Origin: Bryopsis sp. KO-2023
Taxonomy: Eukaryota; Chlorophyta; Ulvophyceae; Bryopsidales; Bryopsidaceae
NCBI GenBank assembly: GCA_030272585.1
Contig: BSYQ01000005.1
Coordinates: 4,185,501 to 4,249,500, forward strand
Length of the DNA: 64,000 nt
Reading direction: 5' to 3'
A program made the translations under genes and the position numbers. Numbering within the stretch: the stretch's first letter is position 1; every line of letters begins with the position of its first letter. The notes beneath the pieces were generated by a model. It did no database searches. It was not told the DNA's origin and saw only the letters and a list, made by a program, of their open reading frames with translations. Below are positions 46,301-56,476 of this stretch, piece after piece.

Positions 46301-48140
46301 CTCTGGATTTCACAGTTCATTGTCTATGTACGTTTGGTGAAGTTTCTTTTTTTCAAAAAAACCCGACAATTAATGAGCAACACAAAAGAAAGCTATGAGT
46401 AGTTTGAAGGAAAAAATAAAACAAAAGGAGCAACTGCAAGGCTCCGTTTTTTTTTGTGGGGGAAATTCTTGTTTTTTCCAGGGATGATGTTCTATCGAAA
46501 AAAAATGCTGGTGATTTCCTCTTCTGTCTTTTTCGGCGATTTTTTTTTGCCCACGTATAGAGTGAGGATTTCAGTGTGTTGAAACAAACTGAAATGCAAA
46601 AAATTTTCCTTCGATTGTCAAAAACAAATGTTGAAATAAAGTTCAGCCATAGTCTTTCTACCAGTTCACAGTAAATTTCTCCAGGATTATGCGAATGACC
46701 CATTATTCTTAACAAACGTGCAGGTGTTGTGTTGACCCCTTTGCTTATCTTTAAGCTTATTCCCCCGGAATTGAAGGAGACCCCCGAGGCGCCACAGGAA
46801 GCTTCCAAGCAGCTGGAAGAGAAGGGGCCAATGACAAGAGATGAGATCATTATGATGGGAACTATGCTCTTTGCGGTTGCCCTCTGGGTAAGCATTTTCT
46901 TACTATTTCTAGGGAGGGTCATTCATTTCACGCCGTAACTGCAGCTTTTTTTGAATTCTTCTGTGGAATCTTTTTATTTTCTCAAATTTAGAATGCTGGA
47001 AGCTCGATGCTAAACATCCCGATGGAAAAATGAGCAGTTCGGCCCAATATCTATAAAATAAAATAAAACACACCCAAAGCTGCTGTACCAAGTACTGGAG
47101 ATGCTCTTTTTCCTCCGATAGGACATGGAAAAAAACGAAAGAAAACAATAATCCGTGCCCTTTTTTTTCTATGCTTCCAATTCCACTTTTTTTTCTTCTT
47201 CTTTTTCTCAACTTGTTTTTTCATCATTGCCACAGATCGGTGGCGAAGCCATCGGCGTGTCCCCAGTGCTGGCAGCCATGATGGGATTAGTCATCCTTCT
47301 CACAACGGGGGTGTTGAAATGGCAACAGTGTCTGGAATACTCCCCAGCTTGGGACACTTTTTTCTGGTTTGCTGTGCTCATCGGGCTGTCAGGCCAGCTG
47401 AACGAAATGGGGCTGATCAACTTATTCTCCGATAAATGCGGATCTCTCCTGGCGTCCCTCAACATGGGCTGGCAGCCGGTGTTCGTAATTCTACATGGCG
47501 TGTTTTTCTTCATCCATTATTTGTTCGCTTCTCAAACCGCGCATGTGGGCGCCCTTTACACCGCGTTTTTGACACTGATGGTGACTGCAGGTGGGACATT
47601 ACTTCATTTTATTCTTTCAAAACATATGTACCCTTGTTAAGAAACCTTTTTTTTCTTCTTTTGATCGATTGATTAGGGCTGAGCGAAAAATATACCATTT
47701 CATAGGGACACGTTTTCTCTTTTCTTTGGTTGTGTTTTGTGTCAAGCTTTAGAGCCGCGCGATTGGTTGGTTAGTCATATTCAAAAATCCTCTCATACAC
47801 CCACAGATTTTGAGAATTCCTACATCTTGGAGGGTGGTTTTCTTTCGCGCTTCGTTCAGGGATTTTTCTGTTGTTTCCATTCATTTATGCCCATTTTTGA
47901 ACACCATTTGTTTTCCCTCCAGGGGCTCCCCCGTTGCTGGCAGCCTTGTCGCTCGCCTACAACACCAACCTGTTCGGTTCCATCACTCAATTTGCCTCTG
48001 GCCAAGCAGCCGTCTACTACGGGGCCGGCTTCATGTCTTTGAAAGAGGTGTTCAAAATCGGAGCCATCTGTGCGGTTTTCAATCTGGTGGTCTGGGGAGT
48101 CGTCGGTGGTGCTTGGTGGAAAATTATTGGCTGGTGGTAA
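43389..48140 (+). CDS. DiT1: Plastid 2-oxoglutarate/malate (dicarboxylate) translocator
   Basis: Nine exons: 43389-43489, 43807-43906, 44320-44409, 44717-44806, 45381-45774, 46101-46295, 46724-46887, 47236-47590 and 47923-48140. They close in phase to 568 residues, as in plant DiT proteins. The first ~95 residues (SAVCGRAPGIGFTRRPLGLR..., VAKAAAVTVTDAEP) form a chloroplast transit peptide. The mature part starts GAKPVPMAITIAVG and has about twelve membrane segments with DASS-family blocks: SEVIWLIVVSFFFAKGF, NLAEGIVSPAMPSTTARAGG, TAAAQNLLCLKLA, IHYLFASQTAHVGALYTAFL and AYNTNLFGSITQFASGQAAV. It exchanges 2-oxoglutarate or glutamate for malate across the inner envelope in ammonia assimilation and photorespiration. 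DiT1 versus DiT2 is not resolved. Confidence 0.92.
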
Positions 48141-49600
48141 AAAAAAAAGAAAGAAAAAACGAAGGGAAAAAGAAAAGAAAGTCGATGTGTTGATTTGTTG
48201 GTCTAGAGAAAACACCTGACCCATTCATTTGGCGATTTTTTGTCGGTTCCTCTTTTTTTGGATAGAAACTCTGGTTGCTGTTGGGTTTTTATATAAAGAA
48301 AATTTACTTTTGTTTTGTTTTTTTCGTGGTTATCATGCCTGACAATTCCTGTTGGTGGTTTGCTTTCAGTGGTTTTGTGGGTGTTTTTTTTTTTTGAAGA
48401 GAGGAGGGAGGGTTACTAATCATCTATACATTTTGATCTGGAGGAAACAAAACAATAGAAAAAAAGAATACTGAGTGAGGGTGGGGGGTGACATGGAGTG
48501 TTCCTCAATCAAGGATAGTGAAGGACCAAGGGATTAAAGAGTGGAGTGCGAGCGATTTTTATATATTTACGTAAACTTCTCATGACAGGGGTTTTTTTTT
48601 ACAACAGACTTCTCTGTCAGTGAAATTCTTTTTCTTTTTTGTTTGTCTTGAGGGATTTGTGGACTTGGTGTTGGCATAAATAGGGGATTTCGAATGTTGA
48701 GCCCAAATTGCTTCTTGGTCAGAGTATGGATTTATTGTGTGCAATAAGACGGCCAAGTTGCCTTGCTAAAAGATCATACAAGATCATGTGGCCATGTTTT
48801 GTTAGAACTTTACTTTGAACTTTACTGGTGATTTCCATCCACCAGGAGCTCTCCCAGCTGATTTTCATGTGTAGCTTAAGCTGCATAGTCCCAGGATACA
48901 GAACAGATGAAGTGTTTGGCAGGCAAAGGGATGCACAGCTACACCCACCCCAGCTGGGTTCTGCAGAGAATCCCTACCTTGCAGACCAAATGAATGAAAG
49001 CCCTTTCCACCACAAAAACAGAAAGGGCTCTATCTCAACCAACCTGAAGGAGCGAACTGGCACCTGGAGAGAGATCCCAAGAGAAACCAGGAAACTGCTC
49101 TACTCTGAGAGTGGGATTAGGCAACTTTTGGACACTTCCTGCAACTCCATTCAACGCCCAGGAAAGCCGCGACTCCGACGGCGACGGCGGCCTCTTTCTC
49201 GTCAGTTCCTTCCAAAAGACGCGACGTCCCAGACGTAGTTGACGCGCCAAGGCGCTTGATCGTGTTTGTTCGCGGAATACCTGTGACTGCGAACAAGATC
49301 CAGTCCAAACAACGGTTGTTTCACAGAGACATTTATCAACAGGATCGCACCGCTAGTGGCTGTTTTCTCATACGTGGTGTTTTAAGGGTCCAGAAAGAAA
49401 GAAAGAACTTTCGAATACTCGCTCAGCAGTGGGACATCCTGCGCTCTAGTCGTTTAGCAGACGTGATCGACGGTTTGATCCTGTCCCCTGACCCTTTATC
49501 TGCTCTTGCTCCAGTGTGGTTGCCGCTCTTATCAGCGGGCACGGTCGTGATCCGAAGAGAAAGGTGGGTACCTCACACAGATCCCTCCCACTGACTGGAT

Positions 49601-49632
49601 CGACTGTCTCGATCCACTGATCGAGACAGTCG
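49601..49632. other. 14-bp perfect hairpin
   Basis: CGACTGTCTCGATC (49601-49614), loop CACT, then the exact reverse complement (49619-49632). Function unknown. Confidence 0.85.
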
Positions 49633-49990
49633 TCGGGCTCTAACCTCTCGACCACCGCGACAAGAAGAGCCAACCAGTCGTCCACCCTCCCTTAAAACGA
49701 TAAAGTGACCCTCGAAAGGTTGGAAGTGCATCGAAACCGTTCGAACGATGATTCGAAGGGTGAAAACGAATGTCGCAGACGTCAGTGTTGACGTCTTCAA
49801 CAGAAACGTCGGCGCAACGTGTGCGAGATGAAAAAGATGTTCGTGGAGGGACGGAGCAACCGAACTACACCATGAAACTCTCGCCACGTTGCTCGACTTC
49901 CCCATCACGACCACCTAGCAAGAGCGCACAGGACGCAGGAGGCCAAAGGTTCTCGGCTCATAAGAGGGGCTCGAGCTATAGAAGAATCAT

Positions 49991-50023
49991 CTCGATTCGA
50001 TCCCACTTCGGTGGGATCTCGAG
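49991..50023. other. hairpin with TTCG loop
   Basis: GATCCCAC (49999-50006), loop TTCG, GTGGGATC (50011-50018), extended by CTCGA/TCGAG with a 3-nt bulge. UUCG loops are exceptionally stable in RNA. It ends 11 bp before the LTR target duplication. Confidence 0.75.
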
Positions 50024-50383
50024 AGTTTCGCCGGCTCCTGTGACGGAGCTAGAAAGAACATGGCAGATGTACTGCCACCAGATGTAATGATTATTCCGAT
50101 GATAATTCGGAAGAATGGAATTGCCAACTCACACTGATAAACAGTCGTATTTTACGCTGCTCTATGTGAGACTTGGTGGTTCGTACGTCGGGTTCAATTC
50201 CTGACGAGGTCGATGACGTAAGAAAAGTTGTATATTGTGTTGTGAAAAGGGCAATTAACAGGAAGAGGGATATTAATGTTGTGAATATGAGTAGTGGCAG
50301 TGGGGACAGTTATTGGGGGGAATGGGAGGGATTCGAACAGAGAGAGTGAACGAAATATGAACGGTCAGTCATAAGCGCAATGT

Positions 50384-50419
50384 AACGGCGCAGCGGTTAT
50401 AACTGTAAGCTGCGCCGTT
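50384..50419. other. 11-bp hairpin within the LTR
   Basis: AACGGCGCAGC (50384-50394) and its exact reverse complement (50409-50419) flank a 14-nt loop. It is GC-rich and would fold stably in the LTR transcript. Confidence 0.75.
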
Positions 50420-51011
50420 TCAGTTGCCGTTTCAGCGAAAGAGTTTTGGCGGGGACGACGAACGGTCGCGCGCCAGAAACTCGCAAACAGTGAAAAGAAC
50501 AGAGTTGTATCCTTGTAAACGAACACATTTACAGCGAGTCGCTAGTGAACAGAGCTTGTACTCGAGAGGTGTTCCAACCGTTAAGAGTGAAACGGCGTCG
50601 AGTGGACGTTCGTAACGGAAAAACAATCACACAGAGTGTCGACTGACGAGAGACGTCAGTGAAGTGCGAGATAAGATGAGCGGAGTTAAGAGAGTAACAC
50701 AACAATATTGATACGCTGGAAGATATCGAATAGCTGGCACGCCAACCCATGGCTAGCGCAGAGTACTAGGAGTCTTACTGCCGGCACTGTCATTTTATGA
50801 CATCCGAGGTATGACTTCTACGAAACGTGCGGCTGGGAACACAAGGAGCCAGCGAAAACACTATGGATTCCAGCGAAACGGATACAACTCACTACGAAAA
50901 ACGATCTCTTAGGCGATACGCACGACTGGCAGTCGGGTCGCTAGTCGACCCCTGTCGTGACGCCGAACTCGCGGCCAGCACACATGCGCTAGCGCTAGAA
51001 CCGGCCGCGAG

Positions 51012-51019
51012 TATAAATA
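51012..51019 (+). promoter_or_regulatory. TATA box of the LTR
   Basis: TATAAATA in the middle of the solo LTR, at a position expected for the U3 promoter. Confidence 0.6.
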
Positions 51020-51904
51020 TCCCACAGAATTCTGATAGAGAACGGACAGAACTCGGTGACTACCTCGTTTACTTCTTACTTCGGACATCTATCTATAGGA
51101 GAACTCTCTTATCGTGACGGACTTAAGGAAAGCTTCGCGACTTACCTTAAACGGGAATCCCGACCGGACGAGGTACTTCTGGCTAAAGATAGCATTATCC
51201 AAGGTTTTCTGAAGTACACTTTTGAAATGGGATACACCATCCCTTCTCTTTCTGTAAAAATATTCTCTTGCTATTATTCTTGTGTCTCTGAGTGTCCTTA
51301 TTCAAAACAAGACTGTTTCTGATCAAACTTTAATTCTAGAGGGAAAATAGGAGTGGAGTCAGAATAGTAAGAGAAGGTGCTGCCCTTCTCTTAGGAGGTT
51401 TTCCCACTCAGAGGAAGCTGACCTCTCCTCTGAGTGTCTCCTTTCGTTCTTGGTGTTTGCGTTTTGTGTTTCTCTCTTCTCCAGCTCAGTTTCTAGAGTC
51501 CTCTTAGGCCATGGTCTCTTAGCGACCACCCTCCAGGGGACTCCACTTTCTGTCTCGATCTCGGGAGCAAGGCCCTCTTAGCGGGTGTCTCCGTCGACTT
51601 TGACTCGTGTTGCATTCAGATGCCTGGTCTTAGGCTTTTAGTTGTTAAAGGGAATCGAGACTGTGACTCTCGGATGGTGATGATTGTTAGTGCGACTGGT
51701 CTTAGCCGACTTCTTGGGTGACGATAATTTCAGTGCGTCGCAGTTTAGATACCGAGTTTTTAATAGAACATTCAAAGTCGGCGTAGTCCGACTCAGTTGC
51801 CGTAGACAGACTCTGCGGTAATTCAGTGCGACTCTATCTTCAGTCGCTGCGCGAATGAAGAATTAGTAGTTGTGCCGAATGCGTTTTCGGAGCGTCACAG
51901 CTCC

Positions 51905-52911
51905 CCCTGATCAAGGGATGTCCGGATGAGGTGACCGCCTCGGGGATCTGTCGGTATTGCACCCGGCAGTCTGGGCTCCCAAAAAACGGAACCAGGCCCC
52001 CACCGATCTAATTTTTGGAAAAACATACCCGGTGTTTAATCACTAGGGTATGTTTTTCACAAGGTGTGTTGGCCAAGTTCGGGTTCGATTCCCGAAACAC
52101 CTCGATTAATCTAAAATTAGAATTCTCATCAAGTACTCATAAAAGATGAACAGAACTCAAATCAAGAATGTTGCATGTCCTCCATTTAAAAATTAGTGTA
52201 GTACAGCCCATGTACGAACACCTCACAGCCAGACGGAGAGAAAGAGTGAAACCCAGTCAGCCATGTTTTCAGCTCGGAAAGAGCGATGCCATGGATGTGG
52301 TGCTGGATTTGGTGCTGGAGATGCAGCATTGGGACAGCGGAGGGCACGGCAGAGAGAGGGGAAGGGAAGGATACATGAGAATTAGACAGAGGCGTGTAAT
52401 CCGGTTTGTCATGGAGAGGGGAGTGCAGGGTGCGGAGAAGAGGGTAGGGGTGGAAACGGGACTTGTCTTTTTGCGAAGATACTGTAAGAAAAGTTTGATG
52501 AACGAAAGCAAGCACTGACATGCATCCTGTGCATCCTGGACAAAGTCTCATTACAGATAGCAAATACAAAGATGGAGCATTCGCTCATGCCGTCTCAGCT
52601 GGAAGATTCCACCAACACTGAAAACAGCCTCACATTCTGCCCCAAAACCTGCAAAATTTGAAGAGGTACCCATAAAAAAAGGGAAAAGAATGAACAAAAG
52701 ATGTCTGGGGAAAAGAGGGTTCCCAGCGTTGCTACAGGTCCTCGTCTTGTTTTCTGAGGTGCTCTGGGAAGGTCGATGGAGGAATATCTTCCTGATATCC
52801 AAAACTGGGCTCCTCGAAATAGCCTTCGTGGAATCGAATGACCGTTTCCCCATACCACTCTTCCTCTGGCTGCAACCTGCACACCCACACCCAAAATCAT
52901 ACCCTCAGTCA
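51905..52911. other. gene-free DNA right of the solo LTR
   Basis: 1.0 kb up to the stop codon of the unrecognised minus-strand gene. It contains a 13-bp hairpin (52018-52058) and a tRNA-like T-arm (52061-52106). Frames near 52168-52569 show no family resemblance. Confidence 0.5.
52018..52106 (+). repeat. hairpin next to a tRNA-like T-arm
   Basis: GAAAAACATACCC (52018-52030) pairs perfectly with 52046-52058. Just downstream AGGTGT...ACACCT closes on TTCGGGTTCGATTCCCGAA, a textbook T-stem and loop with a B box. D- and anticodon arms are absent, so this is a tRNA fragment, not a tRNA. Confidence 0.5.
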
Positions 52912-55900
52912 TCACAGCTTCTCCACTTCCAGACTCCACCTCTTCTTGGGATCGAAAGCAAATCTCCTTAGAGGGTTTTCAAATCAATGAAGCAATCTAG
53001 GCAGATTTTGTGGTGGGGCCGTTTTCTTTATGTACAAAGACAAGTTCATTTCCTTTTTTTTTTTAAGGGCGGGTGGGGGGAGAGGAGGATTGAGGCAGCA
53101 TGTTTTCTTCAGAAAAAAGCAAAGAAAATTAAGCGAGCACTTGCGTAGTTTTCATGGCCACAATAAAGAAAAAGCACTTCATCAACATAACAGTTGCAAT
53201 AAAATAGTAGTTACTATTTCTACTACTGAAAATAGTGAGTCTGTTTTCCTTTCCTCAGGGTGTGTATCGAATCGATGACATCGACTCTGTTCCCCCCCAC
53301 CCCCACCCCCACCCCAAACACATACCTGACAGCATTCGACACTTTTCCCCTTCCCAACACTGCTAGAAACCTGGACCAATGAAGTTTATCAGGTTGGTCG
53401 CCTGGCTGAATCGCAATCACATCGGAAAACCCAGCCCTGTTGATGATCTCGTAATGGGCCAGCGTTCCAGGGCAAAAGAACAGGTCTCCGATTTCGCATC
53501 GCATGAAGATGGAATGAACCCCCAATCCTCCAGCTGAGCACCAAAAAGAACAACAACTGGATGAAACGCACAGTAAATGGGGCTAAACCAGTGCAATATT
53601 GCAGAAAAACCCATCACATTTTGCACTCTGAAGATGGAAAAAATAAGCAAGGCTAAAAATACCCCCTCCCCCTTGATAGCCTCTACCAAATGTGCTGGTT
53701 TCTGTCATTTTTTTTAAAACAAAGTTTGGCTTTGTTTTTGAGAAATCAGAATACGGTCGTTCGCCTACCTCCAAAATAGAGATAATCGTTGTTCAAACTT
53801 CTGAGTCGAGGTCTTCCTTCCGTGAGGGTGTAATCTAAATGGGGCTTCCCACCCAGGCCGACAGCTCTGACGAGCGCATCATGTTCGCACAAGTCTGACA
53901 CCCGGAAGTGAGGTTTGGTAGCACACAAAAACTCCATGGTTTTACCCCCTGAAGCCAAACGCCCACACATACATTCCACAATCAGATCACCATTCTTGCC
54001 ACAGCGCTCAGAGAAATACACCAGTGGTGCCAATAGCAGTCCTGAATTAATTACGGACTGCACGGTGAATTCCTCCTTTGCATGGATTTCTTGGCCCCCA
54101 CCGAGAAAATATACCCTCCAGGCAATTCAGGACCGTTCGTAGAAACTCCAACTCCAACAACCAAATATGACATAAGCAACAAGCAAGCCAAATCAGGATC
54201 ACAACCCTTTTTCGAGATAGAGTGGCCATTTTTTGCCCTACCCAAATTCTTCACGGTGAACTGCAGTTTCAGTTGCGTGGGAGCATTCGGCGGCTGTTCC
54301 TCCTCCTCCACCACGGGCTCCTCTTTCCCCCTCTTCCCTCTCTTTCTTCTTCGATTGTAGGGTTCTTTCTCTTTGGGTGGCGGCGTTCTCAGCTCCTCTG
54401 GCACCGCCAGCCCGAGCTGCCTGAGCTCGTTCGCCACTTGTTTTCTGACCTCGGCAGGGTCTTGGACAGTGGAGGGGGGGTCATCGTCCTCTCCCAGCGT
54501 GATCTACATTGAAACACAGAACAAAAAAATTGCAGATTGATACCAGCTGGTTTGACTCCAGGAGGCTAGTTTGACGAATGATCAACACTGCAATCATCCC
54601 CCCCCAAACAAACAAACAAACATTCTCTGGTTGGTTGAATTCCAACCATGAATTCAAATTTCTTAACTTCAATCCGGAACAATGCTCTGGAGTTGCTCCA
54701 CACAAAGTCTCCCAGCAAGGAAAAAAACGAAGGTGTGAAGACGTGTGTTGCCCTACCTTGTAAAAGAATTCGAATTTGTGGGGGTAATATTTCCTGGTTT
54801 CCTCCGTGTCGCAGCACCTCAACGTCACGCTGGGTGCAGGATCAGTCACCCAAAACGGGGAAACCTCGGAATTCACCACCTCCCACATCAAGTTTCCGGC
54901 GAAGCCGTCGAAAGGCAGGAGCCCGGCATCGTACTGAGGGAATGCCAGAGAAAGCCCTGAATTGATCCGTTCCCCCTTCTTGAACACTGCATCCGGTCTG
55001 ACCAAGAGAGCCTCCTTCCGATCGGCACGCTTCCACGAGGTTATGCAAGCACCTATGCACCATCATTCCACGCTTCATGTCGAACTAAGGATGCCGAAAC
55101 CGTGATCGCCCCTTTTGGAATTGAAAGCATTTTACGCAAGGCCAGACGGCCGAGTGCAGCTTGTTTACGGAAATTTGTTATAGGGTATCGCTCCTTTGAA
55201 CTTGATATTTTTTTCTTCAACACAAGTTCCGTTAATCGACCAATGTCTCCCCATGTACACAGTTCTAGCCTTTCCTTCCATGGCTGATTGAGAGCATCTC
55301 TGTTTGTTAGATGCCCCCCCCCACCCTTCCGTTTTGCACCTGCATTCAAATCTTACCAACCCCAACAAGGGGCTACCCAAAATCTTTCCCCAGCCCGCAC
55401 CTTGCAAGTGAATTTTGATCTCCTCCCCGTTAGGATGTGCCATCCTGACCACCGGCAACCCCCCCTCCCCCTCCTCAAACCAAACGAATTCTGGAATGTG
55501 CCAATCATACATCAGCTCCTCCACCACCGACATGTTCTCCGGCCTGGGGTCGTTCGGGTCTATGACTGTCCCTTTTGCAGCCAAAAGGTCATCGCTGATG
55601 GGGTCCACCTGCTTTTTGACGTTTTTCCCCATTTCTTTCTCGAGCTCCTGCATCTGTGCCGGCGTGACTTCCCCAGTTTTAACCATTCTGTCCTTTTGTT
55701 GCTTGTAAAGCTCAGCAAATTTGGTTTCGATGTAGCTCTCGACCTCGAACGCCCTGAGGACGCCCTCCTCGGGTTCAGGACGCGCGGTTCGGAGAGGGAC
55801 GTCATTCATTTCGGCAAAGTCTCGCTCGTTGAAAAACTCCAGCCCAAGTTTGTTGACCCTGCCGGAATCGGGGGCAGGGAAAGGAGTTTTTTCGGGTTCA

Positions 55901-56271
55901 TTAGTTGGTTCGGTGGGCAGCGTTGCTGAATCATCTCCCTCAGCCCCTTCTTGGAAACGCTTGAGGAGACTCTCTGGCGTGGGGGGATTAGACGTCGCTC
56001 TGGGCGTGGCCAAAGTGCGTCTCCTTCCACCACCGTGCAGAGCTGCGAAACCATCAACCGTCCAGTTCAACGACCGCCAGAGATCACCAAAATGTTCGCG
56101 AAGAACTAAAAAAACAAACTCGCCAAAGGATTAACCTGAGGCGTGTTGTTCAGGTCTCAAAACCGCACAAACGCATAGACCGCGGGGGAAACACTCACGC
56201 GTGTGCCTGTGGTCAAGGCTTCGGCTCGAAAACGGAGAATGCCCAGCGGAGTATCGCCCCGAAGCAAACAT
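52912..56271 (-). CDS. unrecognised, probably organelle-targeted protein; frame broken by one base
   Basis: Exons, complement of 52912-52963, 53326-53533, 53769-54503, 54757-55014, 55357-56042 and 56199-56271, would give about 670 residues ending WSLEVEKL. The start MFASGRYSAGHSPF followed by an Arg/Ser/Thr-rich stretch (GGGRRRTLATPRATSNPP) looks like a plastid or mitochondrial transit peptide. Middle regions include VEELMYDWHIPEFVWFEEGE, GFAGNLMWEVVNSEVSPFWV and a Lys/Arg plus Glu-rich linker. I do not recognise the family. In exon 53769-54503 the first half (ending PELPGGYIFSVG) and second half (GQEIHAKEEFTVQSVINSG) are in different frames with no splice site between them; one base appears missing at about 54087-54116. 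All other junctions keep phase. It diverges from SNF4. Confidence 0.65.
55123..55198 (+). repeat. dispersed intronic repeat, copy 2
   Basis: Related to 15793-15872 (shared blocks CAAGGCCA, CGGCCGAGTGC, TTTACGGAAAT in order). It lies in the intron at 55015-55356, antisense to that gene. Confidence 0.65.
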
Positions 56272-56476
56272 CACGCCAGCTCCCCCCCAAAATTGGACAG
56301 AATCTTGCGGCTGGCACCTGATTCATTCCACCCCCCCAGAGTTACGAATTGCGTCACGGGCCGTCACCTCCACATTCAATTTGACTTTCTTCCCTCCCCA
56401 AACCAAATCTCGTTTTGGTGTCCTCGCCACTCGTGTTTCTGGCGGGGTGGTCGTGGAGCTTCTGCCTTGGGCGCGA
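56272..56476. promoter_or_regulatory. shared upstream region, unrecognised gene / SNF4
   Basis: 205 bp between the divergent start codons at 56271 (minus) and 56477 (plus). No TATA box is obvious. Shared regulation is inferred from spacing. Confidence 0.5.

Larger units (their letters stand above)
48141..50033. other. repeat-like gene-free DNA left of the solo LTR
   Basis: 1.9 kb with no recognisable gene. The part after about 48830 differs in composition from introns (fewer homopolymers, more CG) and contains two strong hairpins (49601-49632 and 49991-50023), suggesting old mobile-element DNA into which the LTR element later inserted. Confidence 0.5.
50039..51899. mobile_element. solo LTR of an LTR retrotransposon
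   Basis: 1,861 bp bounded by TGTGACG at the left and CGTCACA at the right, i.e. TG...CA ends with a 7-bp inverted terminal repeat. GCTCC is duplicated directly outside both ends (50034-50038 and 51900-51904), a 5-bp target duplication. A TATAAATA promoter element lies at 51012-51019. No gag or pol frame is present, so this is a solo LTR left by recombination between two LTRs. Orientation is probably + from the TATA element. Short frames inside are not genes. Confidence 0.9.

Noticed and set aside
50827-51322. two + strand frames of 96 and 88 codons
   Set aside because: They lie inside the solo LTR and show no gag, pol or other recognisable motif.
52046-52106. functional tRNA gene
   Set aside because: T-arm is perfect but no D-arm or anticodon arm can be folded.
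55288-55929. 213-codon + strand frame
   Set aside because: It is the antisense shadow of the 55357-56042 exon of the minus-strand gene, whose spliced frame is much better supported.
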